Shown piece by piece: positions 7,698 to 16,149 of a stretch of DNA of 64,000 bases (within the stretch, counting starts at the first letter, position 1; the number at the start of each line of letters is the position of its first letter). A model generated the notes under the pieces. That model was not told the origin of the DNA. It ran no database searches and saw only the letters and a program-made list of their open reading frames with translations. This DNA is from DATAUD01 sp036268455 (GTDB taxonomy: Bacteria > Verrucomicrobiota > Verrucomicrobiia > Limisphaerales > Palsa-1400), in contig DATAUD010000009.1 of NCBI GenBank assembly GCA_036268455.1, positions 1-64,000 on the forward strand, read 5' to 3'. Position numbers and translations under genes: made by a program.

Positions 7698-10600
7698 TTA
7701 TTCGTCCTCCGACCTCTCTTCGTCGTCCAGTCTTTCGTGGGCAAGCCTTGCTTCCGAGCGATTAACAATGCTTTGGTAAAATTCAGCCATCATCGAACCC
7801 AGCGGATGCTTCTTTGCAAGCTCGGCGGCACGACCTTTTGTCGCAAGGGTTGCTGGCCCAGGCTGACCCACGGCACGAGATTCGCCGTGTCGAGTTGCAC
7901 AGAAAAGAAGAGCAGACTTGGCCGATCCAAGTCGCTCCGCGCTATGCTTTTCTGCCTTAGTGAGGATAAGCTCAACACACTCGGGTTTACTGAAAACGAA
8001 ATCTGATTCGACTTCTTGTAATAGCAACAAGGCGGCATCGAATCGAGTATTATCGAGAGAGTCGACCCATTCATTTAAAATGCTTAGGCAGAAATCAAAC
8101 GGCGCTAGGGCCCAAAATAAATCGCGTCCAAAATGCCGATATTGCCACTGCTTTTTGAGCGTCATGTTACGAATACCACGCAAACTGGCAACGCCACATT
8201 TTGTTTTTGAAAGGTCAGGCGGCGAATAATTAAATTCATGCGGGATGGGACGCCGGTCAAAACCGAATTTTTGCCTTAGGCTCCGTTCAATTCGATTCAC
8301 GAATAGTTTCACCACATCGTTTGGACAACACAAAGACGCGTAACCAAGAAACCCGCCGAACTCATAGCTTTCTATGTGAGGAAGTGTTTCCAATCGTTTC
8401 AAAATGTGGCGGACTTGTGCAATTGAAATTCTATCAGGCGGAATTCCATGTTGCTGATCTATGCAAGAAAGCGCGGCGGCCGCAAGGTGTGTATTGCGAC
8501 CCCATTTAACACTCAGTAGCAACCGAATTCCTTCGTTTGGATTTTTATTTCCAATCGATCTAACGCCAGAGAGCGCATTGCTGGCGACCGAAACATCTGA
8601 GCTTCTCAACACCTTGCTCAACAATATGATTTCTCCCTTTGACAAACTTCGCCGACGAGCCACCCATGCAAGATGAGAGGCCACTGAAAAACAAAGCATT
8701 ACATTGTGACTGGCTACCGCGCTTTGGGCGTAAGGCAGAGCCCCTTCCGGTTGGACCCCCTCTACCGCGTTGAGAAAATTGTGAAACACGCGCGATAATT
8801 CAGACGCCGGTTTCGTGACAATGGCGGAACAAACTGTGCGTGTGTAGACCATATCGTGCGCCGCAAATTCCGAAAGGAATGGCATCTCGTAAACGGCAAT
8901 ATCCCCAGCGCCAAGGTGGTGAATCAAGTCGCCGAGAACTTTGATCCCCATTTTGGCTAACGGATATTTCTTTTGAAATTCGCTGCTTATTTTCCCATGG
9001 AATTTCTGGATCTCATCCTCGTGCAATTCATGAGCGACATTGAAGTCGGCGTGACGCTTTCTCCAAGACTGGTCATCACTTCGCACAAGCGCTCTTACCA
9101 ATCGTAATTCAAATGAATCACGAACCAGCCCGGACACTGTATCCGCCTCTCGCCTCACCTTTTTACTGTGCTCCGAACGGGGACGATCTCGGAGAACATC
9201 TAAGCACCGATGAAGGATTATAGGGTCACTGGTTTGCCGGACGATTCGTTCCACGGCTGCAATCGCCTCAAGTTGATCCGGCTGCCACTGCCGAATGTCT
9301 TTCGACGTGACATGACCCAGGTCATATTCCAATCCGGAGTGAAGCATTTTTTGAATACTCTTCAACACGCGTAATGTCACTACTTGGCTGTCTGCCATCG
9401 CACAACTGCAGATAGCCTTGAAAGCTTTTTCTCGAAGATGTGCTGTCTTTTCCCGACTAACGGGAAACCGCCCCCAAGAGAACTGCATTCCTTCGCTTTC
9501 GGTCCACTCTCCCACTTTCGCGAGGAATTTGTCCAAAACATCCAACAACGAATGTTTATAGGAATGAATGTCGGGTTCTTTTAACCAAGGGATAATCGTG
9601 TCCAAGATCGTCTCGTAAAATGACAACGGTTTGTCCCGCCCATAGGCCGCCAATTCGGTAAGAATTCGAAAAGCGTGGTTGGGATATTGATTTAATTGGC
9701 GGGTATCGTCTCGTCCGAGTTCCCAGAGACGACGCGCAACAGTTGGAACAAACTCCAGAGTGAAGGCAACACGATGAAGAATGTCAGGCAACATCAGCGC
9801 GATGTTTTTGCGCCATGACATTACAAACAGGCCAGGTTTTTCCTTTGGCGGCGGCGGCAGATGTTTGAGCGACAGTTCAGTCATCCATAGCGCCCGTTTT
9901 GGCTGATAATATGCGACCTCTTTGACAAGGTTCATCACCCGCGATTTTAACTCGGCCGATCCAGTGCAAAAATCATTTTCCAAGTTTTTCCAAATAGTTT
10001 CGAGCAGTGTTGAGCGCTTAGCGGCGACCAGTATTCGCCAGTCCAATTCCGCAAGGTTCAGAAAAACTTTTTCCGGATGGATGTTGGCAAAGTCGAAAAA
10101 AATCCGTTCAGCAAACCCTGTTCTTTGACCGTTTGGCATGACGCAAGCCCGATGAAGTATATGGTCAGCGAGAACATCAGGCGTAATTCGCGACAAACGC
10201 CCGCGGCGCAGCAATACGCCCGTCTGCTCTAATTCGGAAATACCCTTGATTACGTCTTCAGGACTGCGTTTCAGAAATTTTGCCGTTATTTTAATGAACT
10301 CTTGATTTTCCGCTGGAAACGGCGCGGTTGCCGACAAAACTCCAAGCAGTTCACAGAAATAGCGTGCGTCTTTTCCCTCGGCAATTCGGCCAACGATAAT
10401 GTCTTGAAACCGGTTTAAAACTTCTGCGCGGAATGCTTGATGGCTTTCTAACAATTCCGGGGCGAGTGATTCGGTAGCGAGCAACTTTCCACCAACAACC
10501 GTTACCAACGGGCAATCCCAAGTTGCATTTGCGAGGCGCCGGTCAAGGTACGCAAGTTTCGGCCCCAATGCATGTCTTGCCAAAGTTTTAACCTCATCGC

Positions 10601-11612
10601 GGCTCAGATGTTTCAACTCCGGAAGTTGTTCAATCTCCCTGCAGTCGAATCCGGCAAGAGTAAGTTCCGATTTCAAAAAATCCAGCCGTTGCGGGCGAGT
10701 TGAAAGCAATAGCTTCTTTTGTCCGCCTGAATGTACCGTTGCCGCGAACAATGACTTCAAGCTCTCCGAGCGATGCGCATCATCCACGACAATCACACAG
10801 GGAGAATTGGGCAATTCATCTATGCTCGACTGCGTCAATGGGATATTTTCTTCTACGAACCAAAGCTGCCTATTGGAGCATTTGGCGGAATAATGTTGTG
10901 CAAATGCATGGAGCAATTTTGATTTTCCGATACCTCCTCGGCCTATTAACAAAGCAACTCGTTTATGCTTATCGCTGCAGAATCCGCCCAGCACAGAAAT
11001 GTAATTGTTTCGCCCGACCAAATGCCAAGTATGGTTAAAAAGCCGGTCTGGTCTCGACCACCGCTGGAAAAACAGCTTCCAAGGCAGGAACGGAGACGTG
11101 CTTCCAAGCCCTAAAAACGTTTTGCTCCAATCCGGCCCAAAATGCCGAATAACAAGTTCACGCGCCTTGTCACGCGGCAATTTGAGAACTTCATCCGACA
11201 GGCGTTCGCCATCCCACAACTCCCATTTCTTTTGCTTCTCTATGAAGTCATGTAACGTCGAATCCGCCTGGCAGGCAATGATCAGAAAATATTTGTCTGC
11301 CTGATATGTTGCCTTTGCAACGGATTCTTCGGCGTCTTTGAGCTTAAAGGATGAATACTGCTTGCACTGAAAGACCCAACGTTCGTCGTTTTCCATTATT
11401 GCGATGAGGTCTATGCCCTTCTGCTTGCTACCAAGCTTCCCATAACGCTTTACCTGCCGAACTCGCGGCAGCAATCCAATCAACTGGCGAATGAATTTCT
11501 CGAAGCCATTCCACGTCACTTGCGAATCCAACAGCGGCAAAACATCGGGACTAACGACCACCGGTGGCAAAACTGAAATTTGTCGTTTCCGTCGTTGTTT
11601 TCGTTTTTGCAT
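7698..11612 (-). CDS. Mrr-like nuclease-STAND ATPase (candidate Avs-type antiviral sensor)
   Basis: The 1304-residue protein starts with a basic tail. A restriction-endonuclease-like domain follows at about residues 30-160, with K-G-I-D68-L-I-A-I and F-Q82-C-K84-Q-Y, matching the D...QxK active site of Mrr-type nucleases. A STAND/NACHT-like ATPase comes next, with Walker A G-R-G-G-I-G-K-S (224-231), Walker B V-I-V-V-D-D-A-H (273-280) and a downstream S-T-R-P-Q segment. The remaining ~850 residues look helical and repeat-like, as in sensor domains. Avs (AVAST) proteins share this order: they detect conserved phage proteins, oligomerise and cut DNA. That function is inferred here. The gene stands alone, opposite to its neighbours, looks poorer in G+C, and is flanked by a duplicated recO 3' end. 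It could instead be another Mrr-NTPase. Confidence 0.8.
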   Translation of the reverse strand: MQKRKQRRKRQISVLPPVVVSPDVLPLLDSQVTWNGFEKFIRQLIGLLPRVRQVKRYGKLGSKQKGIDLIAIMENDERWVFQCKQYSSFKLKDAEESVAKATYQADKYFLIIACQADSTLHDFIEKQKKWELWDGERLSDEVLKLPRDKARELVIRHFGPDWSKTFLGLGSTSPFLPWKLFFQRWSRPDRLFNHTWHLVGRNNYISVLGGFCSDKHKRVALLIGRGGIGKSKLLHAFAQHYSAKCSNRQLWFVEENIPLTQSSIDELPNSPCVIVVDDAHRSESLKSLFAATVHSGGQKKLLLSTRPQRLDFLKSELTLAGFDCREIEQLPELKHLSRDEVKTLARHALGPKLAYLDRRLANATWDCPLVTVVGGKLLATESLAPELLESHQAFRAEVLNRFQDIIVGRIAEGKDARYFCELLGVLSATAPFPAENQEFIKITAKFLKRSPEDVIKGISELEQTGVLLRRGRLSRITPDVLADHILHRACVMPNGQRTGFAERIFFDFANIHPEKVFLNLAELDWRILVAAKRSTLLETIWKNLENDFCTGSAELKSRVMNLVKEVAYYQPKRALWMTELSLKHLPPPPKEKPGLFVMSWRKNIALMLPDILHRVAFTLEFVPTVARRLWELGRDDTRQLNQYPNHAFRILTELAAYGRDKPLSFYETILDTIIPWLKEPDIHSYKHSLLDVLDKFLAKVGEWTESEGMQFSWGRFPVSREKTAHLREKAFKAICSCAMADSQVVTLRVLKSIQKMLHSGLEYDLGHVTSKDIRQWQPDQLEAIAAVERIVRQTSDPIILHRCLDVLRDRPRSEHSKKVRREADTVSGLVRDSFELRLVRALVRSDDQSWRKRHADFNVAHELHEDEIQKFHGKISSEFQKKYPLAKMGIKVLGDLIHHLGAGDIAVYEMPFLSEFAAHDMVYTRTVCSAIVTKPASELSRVFHNFLNAVEGVQPEGALPYAQSAVASHNVMLCFSVASHLAWVARRRSLSKGEIILLSKVLRSSDVSVASNALSGVRSIGNKNPNEGIRLLLSVKWGRNTHLAAAALSCIDQQHGIPPDRISIAQVRHILKRLETLPHIESYEFGGFLGYASLCCPNDVVKLFVNRIERSLRQKFGFDRRPIPHEFNYSPPDLSKTKCGVASLRGIRNMTLKKQWQYRHFGRDLFWALAPFDFCLSILNEWVDSLDNTRFDAALLLLQEVESDFVFSKPECVELILTKAEKHSAERLGSAKSALLFCATRHGESRAVGQPGPATLATKGRAAELAKKHPLGSMMAEFYQSIVNRSEARLAHERLDDEERSEDE

Positions 11613-11762
11613 GAGCGACTATCAAACTTCAACAAATATTCAGAGATTTGGCACGCATAAATCGGGCTAATATTGGGTCGCAATTCGTTTTCCAGACTGG
11701 AACAGGCGGGACTGTATGAGCGTTCCTGTCGCGTTTTTGGAACTGAGCCCAGGCCCGAGGGT

Positions 11763-11828
11763 GGGTTTTTGATTTATCATTTGGACAAAATTCCGCGGGG
11801 CCGGAGCCGGGCGCTGGAAGCAAATTGA
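11763..11828 (+). pseudogene. Right copy: displaced recO 3'-end remnant (attR-like)
   Basis: This fragment encodes the last 21 residues and stop of a RecO protein (begins G-F-L-I-Y-H-L-D-K-I-P-R-G-R-S, then R-A-L-E-A-N). It has no start and no upstream recO sequence. It matches 7227-7292 at 54 of 66 bases, with a 23-base identical block at its left end. It sits 12 bases before the rhomboid gene, so it probably marks the original recO end, displaced by the inserted STAND gene. The preceding 150 bases (11613-11762) hold the upstream region of the STAND gene and no other gene. Confidence 0.8.
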
Positions 11829-11840
11829 TTTGCGAAAGCG

Positions 11841-12779
11841 TTGAAATATGCGGAAATAGCGGGTAATTTCATCCGAATGTTGGACGACCGTCAGTACATG
11901 CGCGCGCCTTACCGGCCAGGTTGGTCAATGACCACGATACTCTTAGTCACCCTGGTGGCGTGTTTCATCGCGCAACTTTTTTTGCAAGGGATGAAGGGGA
12001 CGGGCTGGGTGTGGGATTACCTGGCATTGAGCAAAGAGGGACTGGAACACGGCAGGGTCTTTCAGTTGATTACGTTCCAATTTCTTCACGGCGGAGTCTG
12101 GCATTTGCTGGGGAATATGGTCACCCTCTACTTTTTTGGACGGGCGGTGGAGGGAATGCTCGGAAGCCGGGGAATGCTCAAGCTTTATCTTGCCAGCGGA
12201 ACAATCGGAGGCTTGCTTCAAGTGGCATTCCAATTTGCGCTGCCGCACGTTTTCGGCGGCCCGGTTGTTGGCGCTTCCGCTGGAATCTTTGGGCTGGTGG
12301 CTGCTTTTGCGATGCACGCGCCGCGCGAGCCGATTACGCTGCTGATATTTTTTGTGCTGCCTGTTTCGTTTCCGGCGTGGGTGTTGTTGGTTGGCGCAGG
12401 CGGTTACTCTTTGCTCGGAATTCTTGGGCCGATTGTGGGGAGCGCCATTTTTGACACGCATGTGGCGCACGCGGCGCATCTGGGTGGGATGTTGACGGGG
12501 ATTCTTTGGATACGGTGGATGATGGCGCCGGTGAGGTCGTTTGATGTTTTCCGGAATTTTACGAGGAAGAAGGCGGCAAAGAGGGAGGTTGCGGCCGCAG
12601 GGGCGAAAGGGGTATGGAGGACGCCGAAGAAGAAGGCGGATGAATTGCCGGCGGGGGAATTTATCAGCAGGGAAGTGGACCCGATATTGGAAAAGATTTC
12701 GGCGCAGGGGATTCATAGTTTGACGGAGCGGGAACGCCAGATTTTAGAGGCGGCGCGGAGCCGAATGGCCAAGAGATAA
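11841..12779 (+). CDS. Rhomboid-family intramembrane serine protease
   Basis: The 312-residue protein has about six membrane segments. It carries the rhomboid signature: a first-loop G-x-W-H-L-x-x-N-M (H-G-G-V-W-H-L-L-G-N-M), the nucleophile motif G-A-S-A-G-I-F-G-L, and a catalytic His in H-A-A-H-L-G-G-M-L-T-G. It should cut transmembrane substrates within the bilayer. About 100 residues after the last helix are basic and cytoplasmic, ending in a helix-forming S-L-T-E-R-E-R-Q-I-L-E-A segment also seen at the ends of other rhomboids. The start could be TTG 11841 or ATG 11877; the latter opens with M-L-D-D-R-Q-Y-M. It was probably next to recO before the island inserted. Confidence 0.9.
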   Translation: MKYAEIAGNFIRMLDDRQYMRAPYRPGWSMTTILLVTLVACFIAQLFLQGMKGTGWVWDYLALSKEGLEHGRVFQLITFQFLHGGVWHLLGNMVTLYFFGRAVEGMLGSRGMLKLYLASGTIGGLLQVAFQFALPHVFGGPVVGASAGIFGLVAAFAMHAPREPITLLIFFVLPVSFPAWVLLVGAGGYSLLGILGPIVGSAIFDTHVAHAAHLGGMLTGILWIRWMMAPVRSFDVFRNFTRKKAAKREVAAAGAKGVWRTPKKKADELPAGEFISREVDPILEKISAQGIHSLTERERQILEAARSRMAKR

Positions 12780-12811
12780 GCAGAATTTTCCCGTTTTTTT
12801 AGAAATAGTAC

Positions 12812-12839
12812 TTGCGCTGTACCGGTGCTTTGGTATGTT
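12812..12839 (+). promoter_or_regulatory. Promoter-like pair before rplB
   Basis: A -35-like TTGCGC (12812-12817), a 16-base spacer and a -10-like TATGTT (12834-12839) lie in the 183-base gap before rplB. This would give a leader of about 115 bases, unusually long for this window. The assignment is by eye. Confidence 0.45.
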
Positions 12840-12845
12840 TTCGCT

Positions 12846-12875
12846 CCATTTTCGCCGAAATGGGCGAAAAAATGG
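12846..12875 (+). promoter_or_regulatory. Leader hairpin before rplB
   Basis: An imperfect stem (12846-12856 pairing with 12863-12875, two A residues bulged, six-base loop) lies right after the proposed transcription start. Ribosomal protein operons often have leaders that bind one of their own products. That role here is conjecture. Confidence 0.3.
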
Positions 12876-12962
12876 CGGCTTTTGGCGCGACCGATAACTG
12901 ATCGCCCCGCTGGGCGCAGGATTGATGGCCGTCGCCGCTTGTAGCCGTAAGTTATTGAATTT

Positions 12963-13817
12963 ATGCCAGTTAAAACGTACAGGCCTTTAACGCCTTCGAC
13001 GCGCTACATTACTGTGGCGTCGTTCGATGAGATTACCAAGGACTCTCCGGAGCGGAGTCTCATCAGTATTCGCAAGAAATCTGGTGGGCGCAACGCGTAT
13101 GGCCGTGTGACGGCGCGGGGGATTGGCCGCGGTCATAAGCAGTTTTACCGCAATGTCGATTTCAAGCGGAACAAACACGGTATCGAGGCGGACGTGGCGG
13201 CCATTGAGTATGATCCGATTCGCACGGCGCGTCTGGCCTTGTTGCAATACAAGGATGGGGAAAAGCGGTATATCCTGGCGCCGGTTGGTTTGCAGGTCGG
13301 GGCGAAAATCCTCAGCGGGCCCGCCGCGCCGCCGGAGGTGGGGAATTGCCTGCCGTTGCGGACTATTCCGGTTGGATTGCCGATCCATAACATAGAAATT
13401 ACGCCGGGTCGCGGCGGACAGATGGTCCGCACAGCGGGCGGGGCGGCGACGGTAATGTCCCGGGGTGAAGGATACGCGCAAGTGCGGCTGCCTTCGGGCG
13501 AAGTCCGGCGGGTGCACGAGGCTTGTTATGCGACGATTGGCCAGGTTGGCAATATCGAGCATGAGAATGTCACCCTCGGCAAGGCGGGGCGTTCGCGGCA
13601 CCGGGGAATACGCCCGATCAACCGCGGAGTTTCGCGGAATCCTGTGGATCATCCGAACGGCGGAGGCGCGGGCAAATCGAAGAGCGGCGGCGGCTGGCAG
13701 CAATTGACTTCACCGTGGGGTCTTTTGGCGAAGGGTTACCGGACGCGGAACAAGCGGAAATTTTCAAATCGGTTCATTTTGGTTCGGCGCGATGGCCGGC
13801 CGATGAAGCGAAAATAG
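12963..13817 (+). CDS. rplB: 50S ribosomal protein L2
   Basis: L2 sits at the peptidyl-transferase centre and joins the subunits. The 284-residue length is normal. Diagnostic segments are S-G-G-R-N-A-Y-G-R-V-T in the N-terminal half, and R-G-V-S-R-N-P-V-D-H-P-N-G-G-G with the conserved catalytic-region His near residue 240. It is the first ribosomal gene of the cluster here. The S10, L3, L4 and L23 genes that usually precede it are replaced by the rhomboid gene, and a promoter-like site lies in the gap. Confidence 0.98.
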   Translation: MPVKTYRPLTPSTRYITVASFDEITKDSPERSLISIRKKSGGRNAYGRVTARGIGRGHKQFYRNVDFKRNKHGIEADVAAIEYDPIRTARLALLQYKDGEKRYILAPVGLQVGAKILSGPAAPPEVGNCLPLRTIPVGLPIHNIEITPGRGGQMVRTAGGAATVMSRGEGYAQVRLPSGEVRRVHEACYATIGQVGNIEHENVTLGKAGRSRHRGIRPINRGVSRNPVDHPNGGGAGKSKSGGGWQQLTSPWGLLAKGYRTRNKRKFSNRFILVRRDGRPMKRK

Positions 13818-13836
13818 ATAAAGGACAAGAAGAAAT

Positions 13837-14118
13837 ATGGGTCGATCCATCAAAAAAGGTCCGTTTGTTGACCAGCATTTAATCGATAAAATTGATGCGG
13901 CCAAGGCGGCCAAGTCGAAGACGCCGATCAAGACGTGGTCGCGGCGTTCGATGATCACGCCTGATTTTGTGGGTTTGACGTTTAACGTACACAATGGCAA
14001 GGTGTTCAACCCGGTTTTCGTCACCGAAAACATGGTGGGACATCGCCTGGGCGAATTCTCATTGACGCGCACATTCAAGAAGCATGGCGCGCATACGGCC
14101 AAGGCGGAGGCGAAGTAG
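13837..14118 (+). CDS. rpsS: 30S ribosomal protein S19
   Basis: S19 binds the head of 16S rRNA next to S13. The 93-residue protein opens with M-G-R-S-I-K-K-G-P-F-V and holds the family block T-W-S-R-R-S-M-I-T-P-D-F-V-G followed by H-N-G-K. Length and order after rplB are standard. It lies 19 bases after rplB. Confidence 0.98.
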   Translation: MGRSIKKGPFVDQHLIDKIDAAKAAKSKTPIKTWSRRSMITPDFVGLTFNVHNGKVFNPVFVTENMVGHRLGEFSLTRTFKKHGAHTAKAEAK

Positions 14119-14123
14119 AAATT

Positions 14124-14477
14124 ATGGAAGTTCAAGCAACAACCCGCAACGTGCGAATGTCCGCGCAGAAGATGCGCGAGGTGGTGAGGCAGATTCAAGG
14201 GCTGCCCGCGGCTCACGCCCAGGCTGTGCTGGCGGTCGTGCCGCGCAAAGGCGCGCGCGTGGTGGCCAAGACGCTGAAATCGGCGATGGCCAACGCGGAA
14301 GACCTGAAGATGCACAAGCCGGAATTCGAGAACATGAAGACGGAAAATCTGCGGGTCAAGCTGGCGGTCGCGGGGACCGCGAGCACCGCCAAGCGATTCA
14401 TCCCCAAGGCGCGGGGTTCGGCCGGGCCAATCCTCAAACGCAGTTGCCACGTTCAAATCATTTTGTCTGACGAATAA
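14124..14477 (+). CDS. rplV: 50S ribosomal protein L22
   Basis: L22 lines the exit tunnel through its extended hairpin. The 117-residue product shows R-M-S-A-Q-K-M-R-E-V-V near the N-terminus and the C-terminal hairpin A-K-R-F-I-P-K-A-R-G-S-A-G-P-I-L-K-R. It starts five bases after rpsS and ends four bases before rpsC. Confidence 0.97.
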   Translation: MEVQATTRNVRMSAQKMREVVRQIQGLPAAHAQAVLAVVPRKGARVVAKTLKSAMANAEDLKMHKPEFENMKTENLRVKLAVAGTASTAKRFIPKARGSAGPILKRSCHVQIILSDE

Positions 14478-14481
14478 ATCT

Positions 14482-15156
14482 ATGGGTCAAAAAACAAATC
14501 CGATTGGGCTGCGGCTCGCTGTCAATAAGGACTGGAGTTCCAAGTGGTTCGCCGAGAAGAAGGAATTTGGGAAATTGCTGGCGGAGGACCGCAAGATCCG
14601 GCAGATTCTCAAGGACAAGCTGGAGGGGGCGTCCGTCTCGAAGATCGGTTTGGAGCGCGCCGCATCGCGCTGCCGAGTTACAATTTATACCGCCCGGCCC
14701 GGTGTTGTCATTGGACGCAAAGGCGCGGAAATCGACAAGCTCAAGGAGGAGATCAGCAAGATGACCGGCAAGGAAGTCTATGTTGACATCCAGGAAATCA
14801 AGCAGCCGGAGATGGACGCGCAATTGGTCGCGGAAAACGTCGCCATTCAGCTTGAGCGCCGTGTCTCGTTCCGTCGCGCGATGAAAAAAGCGGTGCAAGT
14901 GGCGATGGATTTTGGGGCTGAAGGAATCAAAGTGCGGGTGGGAGGACGGTTGGGGGGCGCGGAAATCGCGCGTGTCGAGAAATACCACCAGGGGCGTGTG
15001 CCGTTGCACACGTTGCGGGCGAATATCGATTACGGGTTTGCCGAGGCGAAGACGGTCTATGGCAAGCTGGGAATCAAATGCTGGATTTGCAAAGGCGAAA
15101 CGCCTGTGGAGAAGAAAAAGAAAGACGAAACGCAGCCGACCGCGGCGGCTGCCTGA
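14482..15156 (+). CDS. rpsC: 30S ribosomal protein S3
   Basis: S3 forms part of the mRNA entry site. The 224-residue product begins M-G-Q-K-T-N-P-I-G-L-R-L and has a KH domain with the G-V-V-I-G-R-K-G-A-E-I loop. Its C-terminal domain includes G-R-L-G-G-A-E-I-A-R. The last ~20 residues are a Lys-rich then Ala-rich tail (E-K-K-K-K-D-E-T-Q-P-T), a feature shared with several other ribosomal proteins of this cluster. Confidence 0.98.
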   Translation: MGQKTNPIGLRLAVNKDWSSKWFAEKKEFGKLLAEDRKIRQILKDKLEGASVSKIGLERAASRCRVTIYTARPGVVIGRKGAEIDKLKEEISKMTGKEVYVDIQEIKQPEMDAQLVAENVAIQLERRVSFRRAMKKAVQVAMDFGAEGIKVRVGGRLGGAEIARVEKYHQGRVPLHTLRANIDYGFAEAKTVYGKLGIKCWICKGETPVEKKKKDETQPTAAAA

Positions 15157-15188
15157 GCAACTCAATAGAATAGAAAAGAGAGATCAAT

Positions 15189-15608
15189 ATGGCAATGAGT
15201 CCCGCCAGAGTTAAGTATCGCAAAATGCACCGGGGGAGCCGGACTGGGCTGGCCCATCGGGGGGCGACGGTGGCGTTTGGCGAATACGGATTGCAGTCGC
15301 TGGAGCGTTGCTGGCTTGATGCGAAGCAAATTGAAGCGGCGCGCGTCGCGGTGACGCGGTACATGAAGCGGCGCGGCAAGGTGTGGATACGGATTTTCCC
15401 CCACAAATCATACACGAAGAAGCCGCTGGAAACGCGAATGGGCAAAGGGAAAGGGCCGCTGGAATCGTGGGTGGCGGTGATCCGGCCCGCGAACGTTCTT
15501 TTTGAAGTGGACGGAGTGCCGGAAGTGGTTGCGCGGGAGTCGATGCGGCTTGCGGCGACGAAGCTGCCGATCAGGACAAAATTTATTTCCCGCCACCGGA
15601 TGGCTTGA
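15189..15608 (+). CDS. rplP: 50S ribosomal protein L16
   Basis: L16 organises the A-site region of the large subunit. The 139-residue protein has the typical blocks K-Y-R-K-M-H-R-G, the W-I-R-I-F-P-H-K-S-Y-T-K-K-P-L-E-T-R-M-G-K-G-K-G segment and the C-terminal A-A-T-K-L-P-I-R-T-K-F. Length is standard. It follows rpsC by 32 bases. Confidence 0.98.
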   Translation: MAMSPARVKYRKMHRGSRTGLAHRGATVAFGEYGLQSLERCWLDAKQIEAARVAVTRYMKRRGKVWIRIFPHKSYTKKPLETRMGKGKGPLESWVAVIRPANVLFEVDGVPEVVARESMRLAATKLPIRTKFISRHRMA

Positions 15609-15615
15609 ACGAACT

Positions 15616-15819
15616 ATGAAGATGACCGAGATCAAGGATTTGACGATGCCCGAGCTGACGGCGAAGAGCCGGGACTTGCGGCAGGAGATTTTTACGCTGC
15701 GATTGCAGCAGGCGAGCAGCCAACTGGAAAAGCCGGCGCGTTTGCGCATGTTGCGCAGGGACATCGCCCGGGTGGAAACCCACATAAGCGCGTTGCGCAA
15801 AAAACCGGCTAAAGCATAA
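15616..15819 (+). CDS. rpmC: 50S ribosomal protein L29
   Basis: L29 lies at the tunnel exit beside L23. The 67-residue protein has the family pattern M-T-E-I-K-D-L-T-M-P-E-L, then L-R-Q-E-I-F-T-L-R-L-Q-Q-A-S-S-Q-L-E-K-P-A and R-R-D-I-A-R-V-E-T. The ATG at 15616 gives the family N-terminus. The open frame runs further upstream inside rplP, but that part is not L29-like. Confidence 0.96.
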   Translation: MKMTEIKDLTMPELTAKSRDLRQEIFTLRLQQASSQLEKPARLRMLRRDIARVETHISALRKKPAKA

Positions 15820-15843
15820 CCGAGGACCAGGATCAATTTGAAT

Positions 15844-16140
15844 ATGGCAGACGAAGCAACACAACTGGAACGGGGCCACCGCAAAGAGCGGCAGGGAAAA
15901 GTCATCGCCAACAAGATGGCCAAGACGATCGTGGTGCGTGTGGAGCGGAGGTTTCCGCATCCGCAATACAAGAAAGTGATAACGGCGTATTCCAAATTTT
16001 ACGCGCACGACGAAAAGAGCGAGGCGAAAGTTGGGGACGTGGTGTTGATTCGGGAAACGCGGCCGTTGTCGAAGCTCAAGCGCTGGCGGCTGACGCAAAT
16101 CGTGGAACGCTCGGCCGAAGCCCCGGTCGCGGCCTCCTAA
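15844..16140 (+). CDS. rpsQ: 30S ribosomal protein S17
   Basis: S17 is a primary 16S rRNA binder with an OB fold. The 98-residue product includes the core G-K-V-I-A-N-K-M-A-K-T-I-V-V-R-V-E-R and the block G-D-V-V-L-I-R-E-T-R-P-L-S-K-L-K-R-W. The ATG at 15844 was preferred over a TTG two codons earlier. Neighbours are rpmC and rplN, the usual order. Confidence 0.96.
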   Translation: MADEATQLERGHRKERQGKVIANKMAKTIVVRVERRFPHPQYKKVITAYSKFYAHDEKSEAKVGDVVLIRETRPLSKLKRWRLTQIVERSAEAPVAAS

Positions 16141-16149
16141 AAAGAATTT

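Noticed and set aside
7410..8006. 198-codon + strand frame overlapping the end of the STAND gene
   Set aside because: Its second half is antisense to conserved helical coding sequence, its first half is non-coding in appearance, and no domain is seen.
11629..11823. Minus-strand 64-codon frame near the recO remnant
   Set aside because: It is the complement of the duplicated recO tail. A similar frame lies over the left copy at 7087-7323, which is expected from the repeat and not a gene.
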